Positions 1 to 8,040 of a stretch of 43,007 nt of DNA are shown piece after piece. Below the pieces are notes generated by a model. That model saw only the letters and a program-made list of their open reading frames with translations, made no database searches and was not told the origin of the DNA. Origin of the DNA: UBA3775 sp964572955 (GTDB taxonomy: Bacteria > Bacillota > Clostridia > Lachnospirales > Lachnospiraceae); contig CAZNGY010000013.1 in the NCBI GenBank assembly GCA_964572955.1, positions 1-43,007 on the forward strand. Reading direction: 5' to 3'. Each line of letters begins with the position of its first letter. Position 1 is the first letter of the stretch. Both the position numbers and the translations under genes were made by a program.

Positions 1-286
1 GAATCATTGCTGAAATTTCCTGAGGAGTGTATTTCTTGTCATCAATGGAAACCTTAAAATCAGTTCCCATATGTCTCTTGATTGAAGAAATAGTCTTGTC
101 TGAATTTGTAACCGCCTGTCGTTTTGCAGGCTCTCCTACAGCTCTTTCTCCTGTTTTTGTAAATGCAACAACCGAAGGTGTTGTTCTTGAACCTTCTGCA
201 TTTGCGATAACAACAGGTTTTCCACCTTCCATAACAGCTACGCAGCTGTTTGTTGTACCAAGGTCAATACCAATAATTTTACCCAT
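1..286 (-). CDS. dnaK: Chaperone protein DnaK (Hsp70), N-terminal part only
   Basis: The first 95 residues of Hsp70 are visible; the rest lies beyond the left edge. The protein is a cytoplasmic ATP-dependent chaperone that works with GrpE and DnaJ. The start shows the ATPase phosphate-1 loop GIDLGTTNSCVAV at residues 5-17, followed by VVIANAEGSRTTPSVVAF and the GEPAKRQA segment, all typical of bacterial DnaK. The ATG at 286 follows a GGAGG site. The gene lies 20 bases after grpE in the hrcA-grpE-dnaK operon, so it should share the CIRCE-controlled promoter upstream of hrcA. Identification is secure; only completeness is unknown. Confidence 0.98.
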   Translation of the reverse strand, partial: MGKIIGIDLGTTNSCVAVMEGGKPVVIANAEGSRTTPSVVAFTKTGERAVGEPAKRQAVTNSDKTISSIKRHMGTDFKVSIDDKKYTPQEISAMI

Positions 287-306
287 ATATATGTCCTCCA
301 ATTCTA

Positions 307-951
307 TTAATTAGCAACCTTAACCATACTGTGTCTGACAACAGTACCCTTATACAAATAACCCTTAAGAAAATCTTCACAGACAATATTTTCTCCAAAG
401 TTTTCATCTTCAATATGCATTACCGCGTTATGAAGATCAGGATTAAATTCATTTCCTAAAGCCTCAATAGGTTCAACTCCAACTTCTTCAAGAACCTTTG
501 TGAGCTGCTTATATGTTTGTATTATACCTGCCGCAAACGGTTCTTTTGATGATTCTTCATCAAGTGTTCCTATTCCTCTTTCCAAGTTATCAATGACCGG
601 CAGCAACTTTTCTATCATCGTTTTTGCTCCCATGTCAAACATTTGAGACTTTTCACGTTCAGTTCTCTTACGGAAATTATCAAATTCTGCGAGATTTCTT
701 TGTAATCTGTCTTTGAGATCCGCAATTTCATCATCACGTTTATCTTTTTTCTTGGATTTTTTACCTTTCTTTGAGTCTTTTCCTTCATCTTCTGAACAGT
801 TTTCATCGTTTTCAATGTCCGAATCTACTGTTTTATCATCAGATAGATCAATATCTTCTTTCTGTAAGACTTCATCCGTGTTTTCTTCTGTTTCAACATT
901 TTCATGAATTTCTTCCTGAATTGTTTCTTCGTTCTTTATGTCTTCCAACAC
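307..951 (-). CDS. grpE: Nucleotide exchange factor GrpE
   Basis: GrpE dimerises through a long coiled coil and releases ADP from DnaK. The first 70 or so residues are very acidic and then lysine-rich (low complexity). A coiled-coil segment (DLKDRLQRNLAEFDNFRKRTERE) and the C-terminal beta-wing with the signature ending GYLYKGTVVRHSMVKV follow. At 214 aa it has normal family length. The start is a GTG at 951 or the next codon, TTG at 948; the GGAGG site is better spaced for the TTG, so the first residue is uncertain. It sits between hrcA and dnaK in the class I heat-shock operon. Confidence 0.97.
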   Translation of the reverse strand: MLEDIKNEETIQEEIHENVETEENTDEVLQKEDIDLSDDKTVDSDIENDENCSEDEGKDSKKGKKSKKKDKRDDEIADLKDRLQRNLAEFDNFRKRTEREKSQMFDMGAKTMIEKLLPVIDNLERGIGTLDEESSKEPFAAGIIQTYKQLTKVLEEVGVEPIEALGNEFNPDLHNAVMHIEDENFGENIVCEDFLKGYLYKGTVVRHSMVKVAN

Positions 952-992
952 TATCCCTCCACATTTCTATTATAAAGCAAAACTTAAAATGC

Positions 993-2027
993 TTATTTTT
1001 TAAATATATGATCAAGATCCAGCATAAGGTTCTTCAAAGAATCAACAACCTTTTCGTAGTCCATTCTTTTCGGTCCGATAATTCCGATTTTACCATATAC
1101 GCCTTCCTCAATCTGATAAGTAGCAGTAACAACCGAACAATTCTTAGTTGCCTCTATTGGCGACTCATTGCCGATATAAACCTGGATATTTCCATTTTTG
1201 CTTCCTATTGTTTCCGAACAGATAAGTTCTTTAAGCTGATCCTTATCTTCGATTACAGATAAAAGATTCGTCATCTTATCATGCTGTTCAGAAAGTTCCG
1301 GATATTTCAAAATATTTGTCGCACCGCTTGTGAACATCTCAACATCATCATTTTCACTGAACGTTTTTGCAACTGCATCAATTATATCACTTACAACAGA
1401 AGTATATCCTTGCGATTCTTCCTTCATTTTTTGAATAAGCCCCAGACTTATCTGATTCTGATCCAACCCTTGAAGAAATGTATTAAGCATTATATTAAGC
1501 TTCAATACCGTTTCTGATTCAAGATGCTCATTCAATTTTATCATCTCGTTCTTTATGATATTGCCCTCAAGCACAATTATAAGAAGAAGTGTATTTTCAT
1601 CCACCAATGAAAGCTGAAGAAATTTAAGTTTTTTTTCAGTATAAGTAGGAGTCGTAATCATTGAAGCATAATTAGTACTGTCCGCAATCAGTTTTGCCGC
1701 CTCTTTAAGAACTATGTCAAGTTTCTGCTCTTTCTTTGACAGAAACACCTTCATATCTGAAATTTCCTGTTCCTTATCCTCCATCAGTAGATCGACATAA
1801 TAACGATATCCTTTATCGGTAGGAACTCTTCCGGCAGAAGTGTGAGGCTGCATTATATATCCCATATCCTCAAGATCGCTCATCTCATTTCTGATTGTCG
1901 CTGAGCTCAAATTAATTTCTTCATACTTGGAAATCGTTCTGGAACCTACCGGTTCCCCGGTCTCCAAATAATTCCTTATAATTGAAATCAGTATGGCTTT
2001 TTTTCTGTCGTCAAGTCCATTCTTCAT
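993..2027 (-). CDS. hrcA: Heat-inducible transcription repressor HrcA
   Basis: HrcA is a dimeric repressor that binds CIRCE and switches off hrcA-grpE-dnaK and, in relatives, groESL. The N-terminal winged helix spans about residues 1-75 and holds the family's strongest motifs (YLETGEPVGSRTISK, SSATIRNEMSDLEDMGYI, HTSAGRVPTDKGYRYYVD). A GAF-like effector domain follows, with GIIGPKRMDYEKV near the end. Length 344 aa is normal. The ATG at 2027 has an AGGAAAG site, and the operator lies only 18 bases upstream, so the gene is autoregulated. It is the first gene of the chaperone operon. Confidence 0.98.
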   Translation of the reverse strand: MKNGLDDRKKAILISIIRNYLETGEPVGSRTISKYEEINLSSATIRNEMSDLEDMGYIMQPHTSAGRVPTDKGYRYYVDLLMEDKEQEISDMKVFLSKKEQKLDIVLKEAAKLIADSTNYASMITTPTYTEKKLKFLQLSLVDENTLLLIIVLEGNIIKNEMIKLNEHLESETVLKLNIMLNTFLQGLDQNQISLGLIQKMKEESQGYTSVVSDIIDAVAKTFSENDDVEMFTSGATNILKYPELSEQHDKMTNLLSVIEDKDQLKELICSETIGSKNGNIQVYIGNESPIEATKNCSVVTATYQIEEGVYGKIGIIGPKRMDYEKVVDSLKNLMLDLDHIFKK

Positions 2028-2045
2028 AAGTCTTTCCTCTTCTTG

Positions 2046-2072
2046 TTAGCACTCATTTATTTGGAGTGCTAA
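2046..2072. promoter_or_regulatory. CIRCE operator (HrcA binding site)
   Basis: Perfect inverted repeat TTAGCACTC (2046-2054), nine-base spacer, GAGTGCTAA (2064-2072). This is the exact CIRCE consensus, placed between the promoter and the hrcA start on the minus strand. Confidence 0.98.
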
Positions 2073-2085
2073 CATCTATGTCTAT

Positions 2086-2114
2086 AACTTATCACCTTGT
2101 TGCTTTTTTGTCAA
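2086..2114 (-). promoter_or_regulatory. Probable SigA promoter of hrcA-grpE-dnaK
   Basis: On the minus strand TTGACA (2114-2109), a 17-base spacer and TAAGTT (2091-2086). The -35 is perfect and the -10 is weak. CIRCE begins about 13 bases downstream of the -10, so bound HrcA would block initiation. Confidence 0.7.
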
Positions 2115-2132
2115 CAGATAGTTTGAGATATT

Positions 2133-3245
2133 TTATAAATAATCAATAAACTCCGATAAAATTGTGTTGCTTACAAGAAAACCTTTTGACGTAAAAGAAT
2201 ACATTCCGTTTGTAAAATTAACAAACTCTGGCATATATAACTTAAAAATATCCCTGTATTTCTTAGGAAACTCCTCTCCAAATCTTTTTTCATATTCCAA
2301 AACACTTATTCCTTTTTTCATTCTCATGCCTAGGAATATGAATTCTGCCTTTTTTTCCTCCTCACTTATCTTCTCAGTATAAAATTCATGCGGATTATCT
2401 ATATAAGCTTTAATATCCGTAAGTTTCTTTTTTCTTATGTTTCCTCTATATCCGACCGCACCGGTTCCACATCCAATATACGGCTCTCCTGTCCAATATC
2501 CAATGTTATGTGCGGATTCAAAACCTTTTTTAGCATAATTTGAGATTTCGTACTGACTATATCCCGATTTTTCGAGAAACGATACAGTTTCTTCATATAT
2601 ATCAACTTCAGTGTCCTCTGAAAAATGAAATCCGCTTTCCGGACCATAAAGTTCCCAAAAAGGCGTTCCTTCCTCTATGATCAATTCATATGCTGAAATA
2701 TGTTCCGGTGACAGCTCAACTGCATGTTTTAAATTTTCCAAAAATATTTTTGTTGTCTGTCCCGGCAGTGACTGTATAAGGTCAATATTTATATTTTTAA
2801 AGCCTGCTGTTCTGAGCAGATAAAAGGCTCTTTCAGCATCAGCCGCATTATGTGCTCTTCCCAGTATTTTCAACTCATTATCATCAAAAGACTGTATTCC
2901 CATACTCACTCGGTTTATTCCTGCCCTAAGATATGCTTCGGCTTTTTCGCCGGTAACAGTGCACGGATTTGTTTCTATTGTTATTTCTGCTTTTTTATCT
3001 ATATCAAACGATTGTTTAACGCATTGCATTATGTCATAAATATATCGTGCATCCGGGAGTCCCGGAGTGCCGCCTCCTATATAAATCGTTTTTATTTTTT
3101 CACTGCATAATTCACCTTCACGTTTTATATCTTCCTGCAAAGCTCTAAAATATTTTTCCATGCAGTCCCACTTGTTATCCCATGACAAAAAATCACAGTA
3201 CTTGCATTTTTTTCTGCAAAAAGGAACATGTATATAAAGTTCCAT
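2133..3245 (-). CDS. hemW: HemW-type radical SAM protein (heme chaperone, formerly annotated coproporphyrinogen III oxidase)
   Basis: Radical SAM protein of the HemN/HemW family. The [4Fe-4S]/SAM cluster motif CRKKCKYCDF lies at residues 11-20, with F rather than the fourth cysteine found in true HemN, so HemW (heme insertion/chaperone) is the better call. YIGGGTP and the C-terminal HNIGYW signature agree. Start: the ATG at 3245 has AGGGAG eight bases upstream; the reading frame extends to a TTG at 3266, but that lies upstream of the ribosome site. Length 370 aa is normal. It follows lepA, as in B. subtilis, but a terminator lies between them. Confidence 0.93.
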   Translation of the reverse strand: MELYIHVPFCRKKCKYCDFLSWDNKWDCMEKYFRALQEDIKREGELCSEKIKTIYIGGGTPGLPDARYIYDIMQCVKQSFDIDKKAEITIETNPCTVTGEKAEAYLRAGINRVSMGIQSFDDNELKILGRAHNAADAERAFYLLRTAGFKNINIDLIQSLPGQTTKIFLENLKHAVELSPEHISAYELIIEEGTPFWELYGPESGFHFSEDTEVDIYEETVSFLEKSGYSQYEISNYAKKGFESAHNIGYWTGEPYIGCGTGAVGYRGNIRKKKLTDIKAYIDNPHEFYTEKISEEEKKAEFIFLGMRMKKGISVLEYEKRFGEEFPKKYRDIFKLYMPEFVNFTNGMYSFTSKGFLVSNTILSEFIDYL

Positions 3246-3264
3246 TTTAAATCTCCCTTTATTC

Positions 3265-3303
3265 AAAAAATTCCCGGAAAATCAATTTATAATTTTCCGG
3301 GAA
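3265..3303 (-). terminator. Rho-independent terminator between lepA and hemW
   Basis: Perfect 12-bp stem: 3271-3282 pairs with 3292-3303 around a nine-base loop. It is followed on the minus strand by six T (3270-3265). Only about 20 bases separate the T tract from the hemW start, so it may act as an attenuator of hemW. Confidence 0.88.
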
Positions 3304-3319
3304 TAATAACCATTAAGTT

Positions 3320-5131
3320 TTATTCATCGTCAAGCTTAAGAACACTCATAAATGCCTTCTGAGGTATTTCAACATTACCTATCTGTCTCATTCTCTTCTT
3401 GCCCTCTTTCTGTTTCTCTAAAAGCTTTTTCTTACGTGAAATATCACCACCATAGCATTTAGCCAAAACATCTTTTCTCATTGCCTTGACAGTCTCTCTG
3501 GCAATAATCTTTCCGGAAACTGCAGCCTGAATCGGAATTTCAAAGAGATGTCTGGGAATCTCATCTTTAAGCTTCTCACACATCTTTCTTCCTCTTTCAT
3601 AAGACGAATCTGCGTGAACAATAAATGAAAGTGCATCAACCATTTCTCTGTTAATAAGTATATCCAGTTTTTCCAGCTTACTAGGAACATATCCCTTTAT
3701 TTCATAATCAAATGATGCATATCCCCTTGACCTTGATTTCAGTGCGTCGAAGAAATCATATATTATCTCATTAAGCGGCAGTTCATATTTAAGAAGTGCT
3801 CTTGTTGCCTCAATATATTCCATTCCAAGATAAACGCCTCTTCTTTCCTGACACAGTGTCATTATGGCACCTACATACTCTGTTGTTACCATAATTTCTG
3901 CATTAACTATCGGCTCTTCCATATGTTCAATTTCTGACGGATCAGGAAGATTAGACGGATTTGTAATATCTATCACTTCTCCATCCGTTTTATAAACTTT
4001 GTAAATAACACTCGGAGCTGTCGTTACAAGATCAAGATCATATTCCCTTTCAAGTCTTTCCTGAATTATTTCAAGATGAAGAAGTCCCAGGAATCCGCAT
4101 CTAAAGCCAAATCCAAGTGCGATACTCGTTTCCGGTTCATATACAAGTGCCGAATCATTAAGCTGAAGTTTCTCCAATGCATCTCTTAAATCCTCATAAT
4201 GGGCACCATCTGCAGGATATAATCCGCAATACACCATCGGATTGACCTTTTTATATCCCGGAAGGGCTTCTGCTGCCGGATTCTCCGCATCGGTAACAGT
4301 GTCTCCCACTCTTGTGTCTTTAACATTTTTTAATGAAGCCATTATATATCCGACCATTCCTGCTGACAGTTCATCACACGGAATGAATTTACCCGGTGCA
4401 AATGTTCCTATTTCAACAACCTCTGCTTCTGCTCCCGTTGCCATCATACGGATTCTTGTATTCTTTGTTATTCTTCCCTCTTTAATTCGACAGAAAATAA
4501 TAACTCCCTTATATGAATCATATACCGAATCAAAAATAAGAGCCTGAAGAGGGTTATCCGGATTACCTCCCGGTGCCGGGATTTTTTCCACAATCTGCTT
4601 TAAAACTTCTTCTATATTGATTCCATTCTTTGCTGAAATCAATGGTGCATCATGTGCTTCAATTCCTATAACATCCTCTATCTCATTAATTACCCTTTCC
4701 GGATCAGCACTTGGAAGATCAATTTTATTTATTACTGGCATAATCTCAAGATTATGATCAAGAGCCAGATACACATTTGCCAGAGTTTGAGCTTCAACCC
4801 CCTGGGCAGCATCAACTACAAGTATAGCTCCCTCACACGCAGCAAGACTTCGACTTACTTCATAGTTAAAATCAACATGTCCCGGTGTATCAATAAGATT
4901 AAAGAAATATTCTTCTCCATTTTCATCCTTATACACGGCCCTGACCGTTTGGGCTTTAATGGTAATACCTCTTTCCCTCTCAAGATCCATATTATCAAGG
5001 ACTTGACTTTGCATCTCTCTCTGTGTTAACACTCCTGTTTTTTCAATTATTCTGTCAGCAAGTGTAGATTTGCCGTGATCTATGTGGGCAATTATACAAA
5101 AATTTCTGATTTTGCTCTGGTCGTAGTTCAT
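3320..5131 (-). CDS. lepA: Elongation factor 4 (LepA), ribosome back-translocating GTPase
   Basis: Translational GTPase of the EF-G family that binds the ribosome and is involved in translation fidelity and initiation. The G-domain motifs are intact: AHIDHGKST (G1), RERGITIKAQTV (G2), DTPGHVDF (G3) and NKIDLP (G4). The C-terminal LepA-specific domain is complete, with SYERGRKMCEKLKDEIPRH and the KAMRKDVLAKCYGGDISRKKK tail that enters the peptidyl-transferase centre. Length 603 aa is typical. The ATG at 5131 has GGAGGAAAG directly upstream. It has its own strong promoter in the gap after spoIIP, and a terminator follows. Confidence 0.98.
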   Translation of the reverse strand: MNYDQSKIRNFCIIAHIDHGKSTLADRIIEKTGVLTQREMQSQVLDNMDLERERGITIKAQTVRAVYKDENGEEYFFNLIDTPGHVDFNYEVSRSLAACEGAILVVDAAQGVEAQTLANVYLALDHNLEIMPVINKIDLPSADPERVINEIEDVIGIEAHDAPLISAKNGINIEEVLKQIVEKIPAPGGNPDNPLQALIFDSVYDSYKGVIIFCRIKEGRITKNTRIRMMATGAEAEVVEIGTFAPGKFIPCDELSAGMVGYIMASLKNVKDTRVGDTVTDAENPAAEALPGYKKVNPMVYCGLYPADGAHYEDLRDALEKLQLNDSALVYEPETSIALGFGFRCGFLGLLHLEIIQERLEREYDLDLVTTAPSVIYKVYKTDGEVIDITNPSNLPDPSEIEHMEEPIVNAEIMVTTEYVGAIMTLCQERRGVYLGMEYIEATRALLKYELPLNEIIYDFFDALKSRSRGYASFDYEIKGYVPSKLEKLDILINREMVDALSFIVHADSSYERGRKMCEKLKDEIPRHLFEIPIQAAVSGKIIARETVKAMRKDVLAKCYGGDISRKKKLLEKQKEGKKRMRQIGNVEIPQKAFMSVLKLDDE

Positions 5132-5198
5132 CTTTCCTCCGTATCACGTTGTACACCATTAATAAAACAACCCATCTGCGGTATACATAATCCATCAA

Positions 5199-5227
5199 AT
5201 TATAACATAGCAAAAAAACATTTACAA
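5199..5227 (-). promoter_or_regulatory. SigA-type promoter of lepA
   Basis: Minus strand TTGTAA (5227-5222), 17-base spacer, TATAAT (5204-5199), in the spoIIP-lepA gap. A perfect -10 and ideal spacing. The predicted leader is about 60 bases. Confidence 0.75.
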
Positions 5228-5259
5228 GAAAAAGCTTAACTAAAACCTTCTCCATATTT

Positions 5260-6399
5260 TCAGTCAGAAAGTACTCTGTCAAGACAATCCGCCAATAACG
5301 GCATTGCGGCATAAATTTCTTCAACCTTATTTTCTTCAGTACCTGTCTCGATGAGCATGCTTTTACCTCTTAGATGCATATTAAATCTGTAATTTTTCAG
5401 GTATATTTTGTTCATGAAACCGGGATAAAAACAATCGGCAACTGCCTTCATCTTATAGCTGATTGCCAAATTCTCCATTCTGTTCGGATTCGGAAGATAT
5501 GAAATATCTCCGTTTCCATCAAATGATAAACCGTTAAACATCATAACCTTTGCAACACTTTTTCCGTTTATTTCCACTACTCTTTTTTCTCCACTGTCAC
5601 GGTGTAAATCAATTATTACATCTATTTCAGGATGTTCTGCCAAATTAGACGAAAGTCCCTCCAAGCCTTGAGAATACGCAACATTACGGTTTTCGACCCC
5701 GTCCTTTCTGTCGTAATAGGTCTTATCATGAATTACGGTATAACCTTTTTCCTTCAACAGCTCTGAAAGATACTCTCCTGCGCCCATAATAGTATCATGC
5801 TCCGTACCATCTGAGTCAATAAACGCCTCAGAACCATGCGTATGATAAATCAAAATTGTCTTTGATTTATCCATAGATGAAGAGATTTTACCGAATGTGT
5901 TCAAATCTATTATACTCTCATTAACACATGTACTGGAATCAACAATATAATTTGCCGAAATAAATTCCGAAAAAGTTTTTGATGCATAGGAAGAAATCTG
6001 TTTTTCCATTATTTTGCCGACACTCTCATCATTAAATTCAGAAAGAATACTATCCTGCTTATATATTTTTTCAATATTTTCAGGATCAAGATAATTAATA
6101 CTCAGCCTTTCTTCATCTTCAATAAAATCAATTTCCGTTTCAGTATCATTTATACAAAAACTCACTGGACAGAACCCTGAAATAATATACGAAGCATAAA
6201 CTGAAATTTTACTTTCTTCTTTAATTTTAGAAAGTATACCAAAAAAGCTTTCTGTATTACTCCAATAAAGGACAATTGACACCAGAAAAAGTATAAAAAA
6301 GCATGCAACTATTCTGTATCCTGCATACTCTTTAAGTCTTTTTATCTTTTTTCCACGTAAACCCGGTTTATTGCTTCCGATATAATACGGCTTATGCAT
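5260..6399 (-). CDS. spoIIP: Stage II sporulation protein P (SpoIIP), peptidoglycan amidase/endopeptidase
   Basis: SpoIIP works with SpoIID and SpoIIM in the mother cell to degrade septal peptidoglycan during engulfment. There is one N-terminal membrane segment (about residues 29-47, YRIVACFFILFLVSIVLYW) and an extracytoplasmic C-terminal amidase_3-like domain. Conserved features are ILIYHTHGSEAF, DVIIDLHRDSGEK and LIETGTEENKVEE, which carry the expected metal and catalytic residues. Length 379 aa is normal. The ATG at 6399 has GAGGAGG seven bases upstream. It overlaps the end of gpr by 58 bases, so translation of the two is probably coupled. The gpr-spoIIP-lepA order is the B. subtilis order. 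Confidence 0.95.
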   Translation of the reverse strand: MHKPYYIGSNKPGLRGKKIKRLKEYAGYRIVACFFILFLVSIVLYWSNTESFFGILSKIKEESKISVYASYIISGFCPVSFCINDTETEIDFIEDEERLSINYLDPENIEKIYKQDSILSEFNDESVGKIMEKQISSYASKTFSEFISANYIVDSSTCVNESIIDLNTFGKISSSMDKSKTILIYHTHGSEAFIDSDGTEHDTIMGAGEYLSELLKEKGYTVIHDKTYYDRKDGVENRNVAYSQGLEGLSSNLAEHPEIDVIIDLHRDSGEKRVVEINGKSVAKVMMFNGLSFDGNGDISYLPNPNRMENLAISYKMKAVADCFYPGFMNKIYLKNYRFNMHLRGKSMLIETGTEENKVEEIYAAMPLLADCLDRVLSD

Positions 6400-7247
6400 A
6401 CAACCTCCTCATCAATATTCTTTGTAGTAACATACTTATCAGACACATCTCCCAAATCAAGTTTCGAAAAAAATTGATTAATTTCATTTTCACCATTTTT
6501 ATCTAACAATTGTTCTATACTCTCAAGTACTATCGTTCGTGCCTCAACTACCGTAGGAACTCCTACTGACATCACCGGAATTCCTAAAAAATCCTTGTCA
6601 ATTCTTTTTCTTTCATTACCCAATCCCGATCCTGGACATATTCCGGTTTCACTCAACTGAAATGTGGCATTTATTCTATCCATACTTCTGCTTGCCAACG
6701 CATCTATGACAATAACCAGCCTAGGTTCTGCCTTGCTGCATATCCCTCTAATAATGTCACCTGTTTCCATCCCCGTTTGTGCCATTACTCCTGGAATAAT
6801 TGCACATAGCGAACCTATTTCACCTGATTCATCCGGAAAATATTTTTTTATATGGCTTGTTATATTAAGCTGTTCCACTGTTCTTGGACCTACGGAATCA
6901 GATGTTATGTTTCTGTTTCCTATTCCCGCCACCATTATCGGTGAAGGGTAATCAATTCCACACATTAACCTGTTCATCTTCTTCAGCTGTTCGCACAAGA
7001 CATTTATTATTCGTTCAATTTCTCTTTCATCCATATTCACACATTGGGATGTTTCTATGGAAATATATTTTCCAACAGGCTTGCCCATTATAGAAGCTCC
7101 CTCATCAGAATTAATGCTTATCTCACTGATTGTACAGTATTCCTTATCTTCCGTTTTTACATCAACACCATTTATCCCACTATCTTCACTATTACTTTCA
7201 TGAATTTCTGTTGCCAGATCTGTCCTGATTTTTGTATTCAAAACCAT
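6342..7247 (-). CDS. gpr: Germination protease GPR (degrades small acid-soluble spore proteins)
   Basis: GPR is made in the forespore as a zymogen and cleaves SASPs at germination. The N-terminus carries IRTDLATE, the family's pro-peptide motif. The core shows VAGIGNRNITSDSVGPRTVE, GVMAQTGMETGDIIRG, VIVIDALASRSMDRINATFQLSETGICPGSGLGN and SVGVPTVVEA, all strong GPR signatures. About 300 aa is slightly short of Bacillus GPR. Start choice is uncertain: ATG at 7247, GTG at 7250, or a TTG at 7241 that is best spaced from the AGGGG site. The 3' end overlaps spoIIP by 58 bases. Its presence indicates that the organism can form spores. Confidence 0.95.
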   Translation of the reverse strand: MVLNTKIRTDLATEIHESNSEDSGINGVDVKTEDKEYCTISEISINSDEGASIMGKPVGKYISIETSQCVNMDEREIERIINVLCEQLKKMNRLMCGIDYPSPIMVAGIGNRNITSDSVGPRTVEQLNITSHIKKYFPDESGEIGSLCAIIPGVMAQTGMETGDIIRGICSKAEPRLVIVIDALASRSMDRINATFQLSETGICPGSGLGNERKRIDKDFLGIPVMSVGVPTVVEARTIVLESIEQLLDKNGENEINQFFSKLDLGDVSDKYVTTKNIDEEVVCISRIISEAINRVYVEKR

Positions 7248-7343
7248 CACCCCTTTTTATTACATACTGTTTCATTAGATATACGATACAGCATGTCTTT
7301 TAGGTTTATTATCCCCGGCTGTTAACATTTATATGAAGACAAC

Positions 7344-7373
7344 AAAAAAAAAGACCTATCTCACGATAGGTCT
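7344..7373 (-). terminator. Rho-independent terminator downstream of rpsT
   Basis: AGACCTATC (7352-7360), loop of four, GATAGGTCT (7365-7373). On the minus strand the stem is followed by about nine T. It separates rpsT from gpr. Confidence 0.9.
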
Positions 7374-7399
7374 CGAAAAATCTAAAAACAGGTTTTCAA

Positions 7400-7660
7400 T
7401 TACATAGCATTAACAGCTTTTGTAAGCTTGGAAACTTTTCTTGCTGCATTGTTCTTATGGAAAATTCCCTTTGAACATGCCTTATCAATTTCGATTGTTG
7501 CAACCTTAAGAGCCTCAGCAGCAGCAGTCTTGTCGCCGGCAGCCACAGCAACGTCAACTTTCTTTACTAAAGTCTTAATCTTAGACTTTATCATCTTGTT
7601 TCTTAAAGTTTTTGTCTCGATAACATTGATACGCTTCTTAGCAGATTTAATATTAGCCAA
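7400..7660 (-). CDS. rpsT: 30S ribosomal protein S20
   Basis: S20 binds 16S rRNA early in 30S assembly. The sequence begins ANIKSAKKRI and continues with lysine/alanine-rich helices, a KTLVKKVDVAVAAGDKTAAAEAL segment and the end HKNNAARKVSKLTKAVNAM. At 86 aa this is normal S20. The start codon is TTG at 7660, with AGGAGG seven bases upstream; no in-frame ATG gives a sensible N-terminus. Escherichia coli rpsT also starts with UUG, where the weak start is tied to autogenous control. It is monocistronic here, with its own promoter and terminator. Confidence 0.98.
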   Translation of the reverse strand: MANIKSAKKRINVIETKTLRNKMIKSKIKTLVKKVDVAVAAGDKTAAAEALKVATIEIDKACSKGIFHKNNAARKVSKLTKAVNAM

Positions 7661-7756
7661 TTTAGGTTCCTCCTGAATAATTCTGTTTTATTAGTTTATT
7701 CGCATGAGAGTCTGTACAAATCCGGACACGGACGCTTTGCACAAACATACTAGTTA

Positions 7757-7785
7757 ATAATAGTCTATACTTGCGGATATGTCAA
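7757..7785 (-). promoter_or_regulatory. SigA-type promoter of rpsT
   Basis: Minus strand TTGACA (7785-7780), 17-base spacer, TATTAT (7762-7757). A near-consensus promoter. The transcript would have a leader of about 90 bases before the TTG start. Confidence 0.82.
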
Positions 7786-7952
7786 ATGTTTTTTAGTTTT
7801 TTTTGCAATTTTTTCTTTTTACCAAAAGTAAAATGATATTCCTCTTTCTGATGAAACATTTGACGAAATAACTTATCTTTTTTCAGTATAAGACCAATCT
7901 GATTATCATCGTTGCAAATGTCACAATATTTAAGTTTAATTTAAGCAGCAGA

Positions 7953-7981
7953 TTGCATTATAACACTGCATGGATTAAAAT
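7953..7981 (+). promoter_or_regulatory. Probable promoter of the GH43 gene
   Basis: TTGCAT (7953-7958), 17-base spacer, TAAAAT (7976-7981). The expected start of transcription falls inside the palindrome at 7976-7997, which suggests repressor control. Confidence 0.55.
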
Positions 7982-7997
7982 TACAATTGTAATTTTA
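7976..7997. promoter_or_regulatory. Perfect 22-bp palindrome, candidate operator of the GH43 gene
   Basis: Half-site TAAAATTACAA (7976-7986) is followed without a gap by its exact reverse complement (7987-7997). It overlaps the predicted -10 and start point. A perfect palindrome of this length points to a dimeric regulator, possibly LacI/GntR/ROK-like as is common for sugar genes. No regulator gene is adjacent, so the identity is unknown. Confidence 0.55.
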
Positions 7998-8040
7998 CTT
8001 GATAATTTCACTTTATAAATTTTTCTTTAGGAGGTTTCAT

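Larger units (their letters stand above)
7661..8040. other. 380-bp divergent intergenic region between rpsT and the GH43 gene
   Basis: No gene was found. The left part (7661-7785) holds the rpsT leader and promoter, and the right part (7953-8040) the GH43 promoter, palindrome and ribosome site. The middle (about 7790-7950) is very AT-rich with runs of T, and I see no coding or structured element in it. Confidence 0.7.

Noticed and set aside
771..1262. Plus-strand open frame of 163 codons across grpE and hrcA
   Set aside because: It is antisense to two certain genes, has biased low-complexity residues, and has no ribosome site.
5055..5324. Minus-strand open frame of 89 codons between spoIIP and lepA
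   Set aside because: It overlaps the ends of both genes and the lepA promoter, with no recognisable domain.
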